Origin: Streptomyces lacrimifluminis
GTDB lineage: Bacteria; Actinomycetota; Actinomycetes; Streptomycetales; Streptomycetaceae
Direction: 5' to 3'
NCBI RefSeq assembly: GCF_014646095.1
Contig: NZ_BMMU01000010.1
Span: 157,760-221,759 of the forward strand
DNA: 64,000 nucleotides
The notes beneath the pieces were generated by a model that was given only the letters and a program-made list of their open reading frames with translations, searched no databases and was not told where the DNA came from. Positions 1 through 7,875 of this stretch are shown in pieces. Numbering within the stretch: the first letter of the stretch is position 1; every line of letters starts with the position of its first letter. Position numbers and translations under genes: made by a program.

Positions 1-768
1 GCGGCCGGGGTCATGCTGGTCACGGCGGGTGTGTCCGGCGTCTTCGTCCTGCAGGGCTCCGCCGCCCACCTCGGCTCGGTCCTGCAGGCAGCGCTCGCGG
101 TGCTGGTCGGGATAGCACTGCTGGCCGGTCCGTATCTCGTCCGTATGACCCAGGACCTCTCCGAGGAGCGCCTGATGCGCATTCGCGCCCAGGAGCGCGC
201 GGAGGTCGCCGCCCATGTGCACGACTCGGTGCTGCACACCCTGACCCTTATCCAGCGCAACGCGGAGAGCGCGAACGAGGTGCGCCGCCTCGCCCGCGCG
301 CAGGAACGAGAACTGCGCAACTGGCTCTACAAACCGGAGGGCACAGGCAAGGAAGAGGACGAGGAACCCGGCACCCTCGCCGAGGCGGTGCGGCGCAACG
401 CGGCCGAGATCGAGGACAAGCACGGTGTCCCGATAGAAGTGGTGGTCGTCGGAGACTGCCCGCTCGACGACAGAACCGGCGCGCAGATGCAGGCCGCGAG
501 GGAAGCGATGGTGAACGCCGCCAAGTACGGTGGCGAGGGCGGCGCGGTACAGGTCTACGCCGAGGTCGAGGGCAGGACGGTCTTCGTATCCGTCCGGGAC
601 CGCGGACCCGGCTTCGACCTCGACTCCATACCCGCCGACCGCATGGGCGTCAGAGAATCGATCATCGGCCGCATGGAGCGTAACGGCGGTACGGCGCGAC
701 TGCGCGCGGTACCGAGCGGCGGCACTGAGGTCGAGCTGGAGATGGAGAGGGCGGAGAGCACGTCATGA
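1..768 (+). CDS. Sensor histidine kinase, 5' end cut by window edge
   Basis: C-terminal part of a membrane histidine kinase; the reading frame is open at base 1, so the true start lies outside. A membrane segment (about residues 15-45 of the visible part) is followed by a HisKA_3-type dimerisation helix with HDSVLHTL, whose His is the likely phosphorylation site, and then an HATPase domain with an N-box-like EAMVNAAKYG and a G-box DRGPGFD. The layout fits the actinobacterial NarL-type kinases that often carry an N-terminal PspC domain, which is not visible here. Its stop overlaps the next start (ATGA), so it is co-translated with the response regulator that it presumably phosphorylates. The signal sensed is unknown. 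Confidence 0.9.
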   Translation, partial: AAGVMLVTAGVSGVFVLQGSAAHLGSVLQAALAVLVGIALLAGPYLVRMTQDLSEERLMRIRAQERAEVAAHVHDSVLHTLTLIQRNAESANEVRRLARAQERELRNWLYKPEGTGKEEDEEPGTLAEAVRRNAAEIEDKHGVPIEVVVVGDCPLDDRTGAQMQAAREAMVNAAKYGGEGGAVQVYAEVEGRTVFVSVRDRGPGFDLDSIPADRMGVRESIIGRMERNGGTARLRAVPSGGTEVELEMERAESTS

Positions 769-1580
769 GCGAGGCGCACGGGGACAACAGGCGGACCGGG
801 TCGGCCGGTTCGACGGAGTCGGCCGAACACACAGAGACTGCCGGGCTGGCAGCATCTGCCGAGGCCGCACAGGCCGGTGAGGCTGCCGCAGGCGGCAGCG
901 GCGGTGCTGACGCGGGCGGGCGGCGGGTGCGTGTGGTGCTCGTCGACGACCACCGGATGTTCCGTACGGGTGTTCAGGCCGAGATCGGCCACACCGAGCG
1001 GACCGGCGTCGAGGTGATCGGCGAGGCCGCCGACGTCGACCAGGCGGTCACCGTCATCACCGCGACCCGGCCCGAGGTGGTCCTCCTCGACGTCCATCTG
1101 CCGGGCGGTGGCGGTGTCGAAGTCCTGCGCCGCTGTGCCTCGTTGATGGCCGACGCGACGCAGCCGGTGCGCTTTCTGGCGCTGTCCGTCTCGGATGCCG
1201 CGGAGGACGTCATCGGCGTGATCCGCGGTGGCGCCCGGGGATACGTCACGAAGACGATCACCGGCACGGACCTCGTCGACTCCGTCTTCCGAGTCCAGGA
1301 CGGCGACGCGGTGTTCTCGCCGCGCCTCGCCGGATTCGTCCTGGACGCGTTCGCGTCCACGGACGCCCCGCCGGTGGACGAGGACCTCGACCGCCTCACC
1401 CAGCGCGAGCGCGAGGTGCTGCGGCTGATCGCCAGGGGGTACGCGTACAAGGAGATCGCCAAGCAGCTCTTCATCTCCGTGAAGACGGTGGAGTCGCATG
1501 TGTCGGCGGTCCTCAGGAAGCTCCAGCTGTCGAACCGGCACGAGCTGACGCGGTGGGCAACGGCACGGCGCCTCGTCTAA
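765..1580 (+). CDS. LuxR/NarL-family response regulator
   Basis: DNA-binding response regulator paired with the upstream kinase by a 4-bp ATGA overlap. After an unusually long Ala/Gly/Glu-rich leader of about 48 residues comes a receiver domain: VVLVDDH acidic pocket, phospho-acceptor Asp in VVLLDVHLP, and the conserved Lys in YVTKTI. A C-terminal LuxR helix-turn-helix contains LTQREREVLRLIARG and KTVESHVSAVLRKL. It should dimerise on phosphorylation and bind promoters. The leader may be dispensable; an internal GTG just before the receiver domain could be an alternative start. No target site was recognised. It ends 16 bp from the convergent NlpC/P60 gene. Confidence 0.92.
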   Translation: MSEAHGDNRRTGSAGSTESAEHTETAGLAASAEAAQAGEAAAGGSGGADAGGRRVRVVLVDDHRMFRTGVQAEIGHTERTGVEVIGEAADVDQAVTVITATRPEVVLLDVHLPGGGGVEVLRRCASLMADATQPVRFLALSVSDAAEDVIGVIRGGARGYVTKTITGTDLVDSVFRVQDGDAVFSPRLAGFVLDAFASTDAPPVDEDLDRLTQREREVLRLIARGYAYKEIAKQLFISVKTVESHVSAVLRKLQLSNRHELTRWATARRLV

Positions 1581-1596
1581 CCGGGTCCGCCTGGTC

Positions 1597-2724
1597 TCAC
1601 ACCACCCTCGTGGCTCCCGCGAACGGCATCTCGTCCAGAGGTGCCACCCGTACCGGTGCCGACGGGTTCGGGGCGTGGATCATCTGGCCGCGGCCCACGT
1701 ACATGCCCACATGACTGATGCCCGAGTAGAAGAACACCAGGTCGCCGGGGAGGAGTTCGGACCGTGAGACACGCTGGCCGGCGTTGATCTGGGCGTAGGT
1801 GGTGCGGGGCAGGGAGATCCCCGCGGAGCGGTAGGCGGCCTGGATGAGGCCCGAGCAGTCGAAGGCGTCCGGCCCGGTGGCACCCCACACGTAAGGGCTG
1901 CCGAGCTTCTGGTAGGCGTAGGAAACGGCAGCCGACGCACGCGAGTTGGGGGCCTCGGCCACTCCGGAGGTCCCGGAAGCCCCGGGCGCCCCAGCGACTC
2001 CGGGTGCCCCCGACGGCCCCAGACCGTCCCGCGCACTCCCCGACGACCGTGAAGCATGCTCCCCGCCCCAGCCTCCGCCGCCACTGCCGTCCTCCGCCGC
2101 GAGCCGGGCACGCTCCTCCGCGCTGAGGCGGGACAGCAGTTGACGGGCCTCGCCCAGCTTGCCGTTCACGGTCTTCTTGTGGCGGTTCAGCTCGGCCTGG
2201 CGAGCCTTGAGGGAGGTCAGTTCGACGTGGGCGGCGCCGCGCAGCTGCTCGATCTCCCGCAGCTGCTCGCGTACTTGGGCAACGTCCGACGCCTGTCTGG
2301 TGCCCGCCCGTTCGGCGAACGCGGCGCCGTCCAGATAGCCGTCGGGGTCCTCGGAGAGGGCGAGTTGCAGAGCGGGGTCGAGCCCGCCGGAGCGGTACTG
2401 CGCCGCGGCCATCGAACCCAGCGCCTCCCGCGCCGAGTTGAGCCGGTCCTCCTTGCGCGCAGCCTCGTCCCGCAGGGTGCCCAGCCGCCGCTCCGCCCGC
2501 TCGGCCTTCTCCTTCGAACCGTTGTACTTCTCGGTGGCGACCTCCGCCTCCTCGTACAGCTTGTGCACCTTGGCCTCGACCTGCGCGGGGGTCAGTTGTG
2601 GCTCGGCGTACCCGATGCCGTCGAAGCCCGTCGCCGTCGCCGCGCCCGCGAGGGCGATCGTCGCGGCGGTGCGGGCCGTATTGCCGTTGAGCGAGCGCTG
2701 TCGGGGCTTGCGGTGCGCTGCCAC
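1597..2724 (-). CDS. Secreted NlpC/P60 peptidoglycan endopeptidase
   Basis: Extracytoplasmic cell-wall hydrolase expected to cut peptide stems of peptidoglycan. GTG start at 2724 chosen because AAAGGA lies about 12 nt upstream and a signal peptide follows directly (basic MAAHRKPRQR, then an Ala-rich hydrophobic stretch). Next come long coiled-coil helices (about residues 40-230) and a Gly/Ser/Ala linker. The C-terminal NlpC/P60 domain shows the catalytic Cys in DCSGLIQ, His in ISHVGMY and a third polar residue in MIHAPN. About 375 residues, the usual actinobacterial P60 layout with an N-terminal coiled coil and a C-terminal enzyme. A paralogue lies at 3582-4778. The signature of that gene's riboswitch was not found in the leader here. 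Confidence 0.9.
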   Translation of the reverse strand: MAAHRKPRQRSLNGNTARTAATIALAGAATATGFDGIGYAEPQLTPAQVEAKVHKLYEEAEVATEKYNGSKEKAERAERRLGTLRDEAARKEDRLNSAREALGSMAAAQYRSGGLDPALQLALSEDPDGYLDGAAFAERAGTRQASDVAQVREQLREIEQLRGAAHVELTSLKARQAELNRHKKTVNGKLGEARQLLSRLSAEERARLAAEDGSGGGGWGGEHASRSSGSARDGLGPSGAPGVAGAPGASGTSGVAEAPNSRASAAVSYAYQKLGSPYVWGATGPDAFDCSGLIQAAYRSAGISLPRTTYAQINAGQRVSRSELLPGDLVFFYSGISHVGMYVGRGQMIHAPNPSAPVRVAPLDEMPFAGATRVV

Positions 2725-3200
2725 CGGGGCGTCACGTCCTTTCGTACGACCGCCACTGCGACTACCGCCGACGGTTGCCTGGGAAGCGGACCCAGGAGGG
2801 CGGTTGCGCGTCCGGCGACGGCTCGCACAGGGGGAGCGGTCCGCCGCCGGACTTTCTCGGCGGTGGTGTCCGACTGCCGCCCCTGGCCCGGGCGGCGGTG
2901 GGGAGCCGGGCACCTGGGGGAGGACGCTAAACCTGAGTGGGGCGTGGGGGTAACGCCATGTACGGAACTGGCGTGAGCCGACCGCCGGGTGACCGCATGC
3001 GACCGTGATCCCGTTCCGGCGCCGCCGACTTCACGCAGACGGCTGATCAATGCGGGGGTTCACGGGGCACGTGGGGGTGACACGGTGCTATGGGGTGCAT
3101 ATATGCGGGGTCTCAGCGCGCCGCGCAAACGCCTCGCGAACGCGGGTACACCCGGCCCGGTGTCGTACGGCGTGGGCGGCGCTGACTAGGCTCCGGGCTC
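2725..3200. other. Intergenic region between divergent genes
   Basis: About 476 bp separating a leftward P60 hydrolase from a rightward membrane protein. The leftward leader is GC-rich with small hairpins (for example CCTGGG/CCCAGG near 2778-2796). The ydaO end motif CAGCTAACC is absent, so this hydrolase is probably not under that riboswitch. A -10-like TAGGCT lies at 3188-3193, about 8 bp before the ATG at 3201, so the rightward transcript could be almost leaderless. No gene seen. Confidence 0.4.
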
Positions 3201-3554
3201 ATGGACGTACTCATCCATCTCCTCGTCGCTCTGCACATCATCGGCATCGCCTCCCTCCTGGGCGGGTTTCTCACCCAGCTGAAGGCGATGGGGCAGGGCA
3301 CGGCCCGCTTCGTGCCCGCGATGCTGCACGGCGCGTTCACCATGCTGGTCACCGGTGTCGCACTGGTGGGCCTCAACCAGGCCGACGACCAGCCGGTCAA
3401 CAACGTCAAGATCGGGGTGAAGCTGGCCCTGCTGATCGTGATCCTCGGCCTCGTCTACGTGAAGCGGGACGACGAGACCGTGGACAGGCGGCTGTTCGGC
3501 CTGGTGGGTCTGTTCACCATGGTGAACATCTTCATCGCCGTGCTCTGGACCTGA
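3201..3554 (+). CDS. Small integral membrane protein, unknown
   Basis: 117 residues with four predicted hydrophobic helices: DVLIHLLVALHIIGIASLLG, a second around HGAFTMLVTGVALVGL, a third ALLIVILGLVYV, and a last one at the C terminus. Short polar loops carry KRDDETVDRR. No catalytic motif seen. Similar small membrane proteins are conserved at this place next to pcrA in Streptomyces (from memory). It lies between two P60 hydrolase genes that point toward and away from it; 27 bp separate its stop from the convergent gene. Function not recognised. Confidence 0.8.
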   Translation: MDVLIHLLVALHIIGIASLLGGFLTQLKAMGQGTARFVPAMLHGAFTMLVTGVALVGLNQADDQPVNNVKIGVKLALLIVILGLVYVKRDDETVDRRLFGLVGLFTMVNIFIAVLWT

Positions 3555-3581
3555 CCGACGGGATCTCGCGTCCGCCGTGCG

Positions 3582-4778
3582 TCAGGCCGGGCGCACCACG
3601 CTGTGGACCGCCGACTCGCCGTCGTAGAAGATCGACTCCTCGCGGACGTACGCCCCCGGCTTCGGGGCGTGGATCATCATGCCGTTGCCGATGTACAGGC
3701 CGACGTGGCTGATGTCGTCGTAGAAGAAGACCAGGTCACCGGGCTGGATGGCGGAGAGCGAGAGCGTCGTGCCCGCGTTCACCTGGTCGTAGGTGGTGCG
3801 GGGGAGGGTGACGCCGGCGGCCCTCCACGCGGCCTGGGTGAGGCTTGAGCAGTCGTACGAGTCCGGGCCTGTCGCACCCCAGACGTAGGGCTTGCCGACC
3901 TGTGCGCGTGCGAAGGCAAGGGCCTTCTCGGCCGTGGTGGCGTACGAGGAGTCGGGGACCGTCGTCGACGTGTCCGGAGCGGTGCTGCCCGTCGACTGCT
4001 TCGCCGCTGCCGCGTCCTGCCGGCGTTGCTGCTCGGCCGCCTGTTGCTGCTGGGCGAGTACCTGCGCCTGGCGGCGGGCCTCCGCCTGCTTCTTCCGCTC
4101 GATCGCCGCGAGCCGCAGCTTCTCCTCGGCGGTGAGGCGGGAGAGCAGGTGGCGGGCCTGCACGAGCTTCGTCTGGACGGCGGTCTTGGTCGTCTGCAGC
4201 TCGCCCTGGGACTCCGTGAGCGATTCGAGGCTCGCGGTGGCCTGCTGGCGCTTCTGCGTCGTCTCGGCCCGCTGTGTGAGGTAGTCGTCGACAGCGTCCT
4301 TCTGGCGGGCGGTCAGGCGTTCCATCAGCTGGTTCTGGTCGAAGTAGTCCTGCGGGTCGTCCGCGAGCAGGAACGTCGTCGTCGTGTCGGGGGTGGCGGA
4401 TCCGGTGCGGTACTGGGCCGCGGCCAAGGAACCCAGCTCCTCGCGCGCGTCGTTGAGCTTCTGGGTGCGCTGGGCCACGTCGTCCATCAGGGCGTCGACC
4501 CGCCCCCGCTGCTGGGAGGTCTTCTCCTTGGCGGCGTTGTACTTGTCGGTGGCCGACTCGGCCTGGCGGTACAGGTCGCCGATCTTCGCCTCGACCTCCT
4601 CCATGCTCGGCTCGTCGTCGGAGGAGGGCACCGGGGGCGTGGAGGGGGTCGGGGGCGCGGCGTTGGCGGTCTGGGACAGCAGGGCCACGGAGGCCAGGGC
4701 CGCCGTGGCGAAGGCGGGGGTCCGTATGCCTGCTACGCGCGTTCCCGTAGGACGCGACTTGCGGTGCGACGACGCCAA
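3582..4778 (-). CDS. Secreted NlpC/P60 peptidoglycan endopeptidase under riboswitch control
   Basis: 398-residue cell-wall hydrolase, paralogous to the protein at 1597-2724. The TTG start at 4778 is chosen because GGAAGGAG precedes it by about 11 nt and the upstream frame is occupied by the conserved 3' end of a ydaO riboswitch. Signal peptide: basic N terminus, hydrophobic AFATAALASVALL, cleavage near ANAAPP. Coiled-coil helices fill about residues 60-260, then a Gln/Ala-rich linker. The P60 domain has catalytic Cys in DCSSLTQ (Ser in place of the usual Gly after Cys-Ser), His in ISHVGLY and a third residue in MIHAPK. c-di-AMP control would tie septal or tip wall cleavage to turgor and potassium status, as known for Streptomyces hydrolases. 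Confidence 0.92.
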   Translation of the reverse strand: MASSHRKSRPTGTRVAGIRTPAFATAALASVALLSQTANAAPPTPSTPPVPSSDDEPSMEEVEAKIGDLYRQAESATDKYNAAKEKTSQQRGRVDALMDDVAQRTQKLNDAREELGSLAAAQYRTGSATPDTTTTFLLADDPQDYFDQNQLMERLTARQKDAVDDYLTQRAETTQKRQQATASLESLTESQGELQTTKTAVQTKLVQARHLLSRLTAEEKLRLAAIERKKQAEARRQAQVLAQQQQAAEQQRRQDAAAAKQSTGSTAPDTSTTVPDSSYATTAEKALAFARAQVGKPYVWGATGPDSYDCSSLTQAAWRAAGVTLPRTTYDQVNAGTTLSLSAIQPGDLVFFYDDISHVGLYIGNGMMIHAPKPGAYVREESIFYDGESAVHSVVRPA

Positions 4779-4799
4779 GGGAGGCGACTCCTTCCACGT

Positions 4800-4985
4800 T
4801 CCGCCTACCGGGTTAGCTGTCGGGTTCGGGCGGGTGGTTCGGAAGGGTTGCCCTACGGTCCTTGCCCTGGAAGGCAGTCGGACCGATTCACCCCAGGTTT
4901 TCGGTGGGTCCCCGGCTCCTGCCGCACGGGGCGGCACGATCGGACTCGGCGGAGGCCGCGCGGCCCGGCGATGTTCGCCGGAGAG
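4800..4985 (-). promoter_or_regulatory. ydaO/yuaA c-di-AMP riboswitch
   Basis: Read on the minus strand, the leader contains in order the conserved ydaO blocks: GCCGGGGACCCA, then GGGGTGAATC, a GTAGGGCAACCC hairpin, and the 3' signature CCGACAGCTAACCC with GGTAGGCGG. The order and spacing match the family consensus. It ends about 20 nt before the TTG start of the P60 hydrolase. In Streptomyces this class binds cyclic di-AMP and turns off downstream hydrolase genes by early termination. Limits are approximate because the outer stem was not folded by computation. Confidence 0.9.
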
Positions 4986-5223
4986 GGTCGTACGGCCTTA
5001 CGGCACGCTAACCAACAGGTGTGGCTTCTGTGAAGGTTGATGACCGCTATGCCCGATACGTATATGTGACCTCGGTCCTAAACATGGCTCTGGGTAGTTG
5101 ACCGAGGGTGTTATTTAGTGGTACGCGGTGATGTGGTTGATTTGATCCAGTTTGGGTTGGCCGTCCGCGCAAGTCTGCTCGTCCGGTGCGGAAACCAGGG
5201 GATGTTTTCGGGGTGGCGGCGGG

Positions 5224-5246
5224 TTGTCAGTGGGGGCGCCTAGACT
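5224..5246 (+). promoter_or_regulatory. RecA-NDp (PafBC-type) DNA-damage promoter of pcrA
   Basis: TTGTCAGTG at 5224-5232, eight bases, then TAGACT at 5241-5246: an exact fit to TTGTCRGTG-N8-TAnnnT, the LexA-independent damage promoter known from mycobacteria and other actinobacteria and read with the PafBC activator. The predicted transcription start is only a few bases before the ATG at 5256, so the message would be nearly leaderless. Confidence 0.8.
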
Positions 5247-5255
5247 CGGAGAGCG

Positions 5256-7802
5256 ATGAGCAGCCTCTTTGACGACAGCTTCCTGGCGGACCTCCAGGGC
5301 CCTCGGGCCCGCGAGGAGGAACCCCCGCCGCCGCCCGAGGACGAGCAGGTACCGGAGCCCGTTCCGGACGACCTGTTCGGCGGGAAGTTCGACGCGCCGC
5401 CGGATCGGGACGCGTACTACCGCGACGGCGCCCCCCGCCCGGTGGTGGACCCGGCCGCGCTCCTGGACGGGCTGAACGAGAACCAGCGTGCGGCCGTCGT
5501 GCACGCCGACACCCCTCTGCTTATCGTGGCGGGCGCCGGCTCCGGCAAGACGCGCGTGCTCACGCACCGCATCGCGTATCTGCTCGGTGAGCGGGGCGTC
5601 CACCCCGGCCAGATCCTCGCGATCACCTTCACCAACAAGGCCGCCGGCGAGATGAAGGAGCGCGTCGAGCAGCTCGTCGGCCCGCGCGCGAACGCGATGT
5701 GGGTGATGACGTTCCACAGCGCGTGCGTGCGGATTCTCCGGCGGGAGAGCAAGCGGCTCGGCTTCACCTCCTCCTTCTCCATCTACGACGCCGCCGACAG
5801 CAAGCGGCTGATGGCGCTCGTCTGCCGCGATCTGGACCTGGACCCCAAGCGCTTCCCGCCCAAGTCCTTCAGCGCGAAGATCTCCAACCTGAAGAACGAG
5901 CTGATCGACGAGGAGGACTTCGCCGCCCAGGCGAGCGACGGTTTCGAGAAGACCCTCGCCCAGGCGTACGCGATGTACCAGTCGCGGCTGCGTGAGGCCA
6001 ACGCGCTCGACTTCGACGACCTGATCATGACGACGGTCAACCTGCTGCGCGCCTTCCCGGACGTCGCCGAGCACTACCGGCGCCGCTTCCGGCACGTCCT
6101 CGTCGACGAGTACCAGGACACCAACCACGCCCAGTACGCGCTCGTACGGGAACTCGTCGGCACCGCCGAACACACCGGCGACGACGCCGACGTACCGCCC
6201 AGCGAGTACGACCTGCCGCCCGCCGAGCTGTGCGTCGTGGGTGACGCCGACCAGTCGATCTACGCCTTCCGGGGCGCGACGATCCGCAACATCCTCCAGT
6301 TCGAGGAGGACTACGCGGACGCGACGACGATCCTCCTCGAACAGAACTACCGCTCCACGCAGACGATCCTGAGCGCCGCCAACGCGGTCATCGAGCGCAA
6401 CGAGTCCCGCCGTCCCAAGAACCTGTGGACCAACGCGGGCGCGGGCGCGCGCATCACCGGCTATGTCGCCGACACGGAGCACGACGAGGCGCAGTTCGTC
6501 GCCGAGGAGATAGACCGGCTGACGGACGCGGGCGACGCGAAGGCGGGCGACGTCGCCGTCTTCTACCGGACGAACGCCCAGTCCCGTGTCTTCGAGGAGA
6601 TCTTCATCCGCGTCGGCCTGCCCTACAAGGTCGTCGGCGGCGTGCGCTTCTACGAGCGCAAGGAGGTCCGGGACGTTCTGGCCTACCTGCGCGTCCTCGC
6701 CAACCCGGAGGACTCGGTGCCGCTGCGCCGCATCCTCAACGTCCCCAAGCGTGGCATCGGCGACCGCGCGGAGGCGATGATCGATGCCCTGTCCCAGCGC
6801 GAGAGGATCAGCTTCCCGCAGGCGCTGAAGCGCGTGGACGAGGCGTACGGAATGGCTTCGCGGTCGACCAACGCCGTCAAGCGGTTCAACACGCTGATGG
6901 AGGACCTGAGGACGATCGTGGAGTCGGGTGCGGGCCCGGCGACCGTCCTCGAAGCGGTCCTCGAACGCACGGGCTATCTCGCCGAGTTGCAGGCATCGAC
7001 CGACCCGCAGGACGAGACCCGGATCGAGAACCTCCAGGAACTCGCCGCGGTCGCCCTGGAGTTCGAGCAGGAGTCGGCGGCGGCCGGGGAAGCGGGCGAG
7101 GCCGACCAGCCCGCGGAGGGCGAGGCGCCGGCGGCCCCGGCCGGGCTCGCCGCGTTCCTGGAGCGGGTCGCCCTGGTCGCCGACTCCGACCAGATCCCCG
7201 ACGAGGACGACGACGGCTCCGGAGTCATCACTCTGATGACCCTGCACACGGCCAAGGGCCTTGAGTTTCCCGTGGTGTTCCTGACCGGCATGGAGGACGG
7301 CGTCTTCCCGCACATGCGTGCCCTCGGCCAGGCCAAGGAACTGGAGGAGGAGCGGCGGCTCGCGTACGTCGGCATCACGCGCGCGCGTGAACGGCTGTAT
7401 CTGACACGGTCGTCGCTGCGCAGTGCGTGGGGGCAGCCGTCGTACAACCCGCCCTCGCGTTTCCTGGAGGAGATCCCGGCGGCCCATCTGGAGTGGAAGC
7501 GCACGGGCGCGGTGGCTCCGGCGACGTCCTCGGGGGCCGCCTCCGGGGTGTCGTCGTCGTTCTCGTCGTCGCGCTCGCGCTCCGCGGCCTCGGGCGCGTC
7601 CGGTTTCGCCACGCGCCGGGGCGGTGCCGAGAAGCCGGTCGTCGCGCTGGCGGTGGGGGACCGGGTCACCCACGACCAGTTCGGGCTGGGGACCGTGGTG
7701 GGCGTGAAGGGCACGGGCTCGAACGCCGAGGCGACGGTCGACTTCGGCGAGGACAAGCCCAAGCGGCTGCTGTTGCGCTACGCGCCGGTGGAGAAGTTGT
7801 GA
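5256..7802 (+). CDS. pcrA: ATP-dependent DNA helicase PcrA/UvrD
   Basis: 848-residue superfamily 1A helicase that unwinds DNA 3' to 5' in repair and replication-fork maintenance. Visible motifs: Walker A AGAGSGKT, motif Ia AITFTNKAAGEM, Walker B VDEYQDTN, motif III VVGDADQSIYAFRGA, motif IV QNYRST, motif V LMTLHTAKGLEF, motif VI YVGITRARERLY. After a Ser-rich linker, a C-terminal Tudor-like domain (GDRVTHDQFGLGTVVGV) matches the RNA-polymerase-binding end of PcrA. An acidic N-terminal extension of about 75 residues precedes the helicase core. ATG at 5256 follows a damage-type promoter almost directly, which suggests induction by DNA damage. Confidence 0.97.
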   Translation: MSSLFDDSFLADLQGPRAREEEPPPPPEDEQVPEPVPDDLFGGKFDAPPDRDAYYRDGAPRPVVDPAALLDGLNENQRAAVVHADTPLLIVAGAGSGKTRVLTHRIAYLLGERGVHPGQILAITFTNKAAGEMKERVEQLVGPRANAMWVMTFHSACVRILRRESKRLGFTSSFSIYDAADSKRLMALVCRDLDLDPKRFPPKSFSAKISNLKNELIDEEDFAAQASDGFEKTLAQAYAMYQSRLREANALDFDDLIMTTVNLLRAFPDVAEHYRRRFRHVLVDEYQDTNHAQYALVRELVGTAEHTGDDADVPPSEYDLPPAELCVVGDADQSIYAFRGATIRNILQFEEDYADATTILLEQNYRSTQTILSAANAVIERNESRRPKNLWTNAGAGARITGYVADTEHDEAQFVAEEIDRLTDAGDAKAGDVAVFYRTNAQSRVFEEIFIRVGLPYKVVGGVRFYERKEVRDVLAYLRVLANPEDSVPLRRILNVPKRGIGDRAEAMIDALSQRERISFPQALKRVDEAYGMASRSTNAVKRFNTLMEDLRTIVESGAGPATVLEAVLERTGYLAELQASTDPQDETRIENLQELAAVALEFEQESAAAGEAGEADQPAEGEAPAAPAGLAAFLERVALVADSDQIPDEDDDGSGVITLMTLHTAKGLEFPVVFLTGMEDGVFPHMRALGQAKELEEERRLAYVGITRARERLYLTRSSLRSAWGQPSYNPPSRFLEEIPAAHLEWKRTGAVAPATSSGAASGVSSSFSSSRSRSAASGASGFATRRGGAEKPVVALAVGDRVTHDQFGLGTVVGVKGTGSNAEATVDFGEDKPKRLLLRYAPVEKL

Positions 7803-7875
7803 GGGGACACCCGGGCATCGTCGAGATGCCCGGGCCACGCCGGTAACCAGGTACGGGAAAGGGACCGGGCGGGAC

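Noticed and set aside
2725..2960. Second ydaO riboswitch before the first P60 hydrolase
   Set aside because: The CAGCTAACC end signature and GGGTGAAT block are absent on reading the minus strand.
4549..4571. Another TTGTCGGTG damage-promoter box
   Set aside because: It lies inside the P60 coding region and lacks the TAnnnT element at eight bases.
5115..7838. Long open frame on the minus strand covering all of pcrA
   Set aside because: Pure GC-bias shadow: pcrA has every helicase motif and the antisense product shows only Arg/Val/Asp-rich low-complexity sequence.
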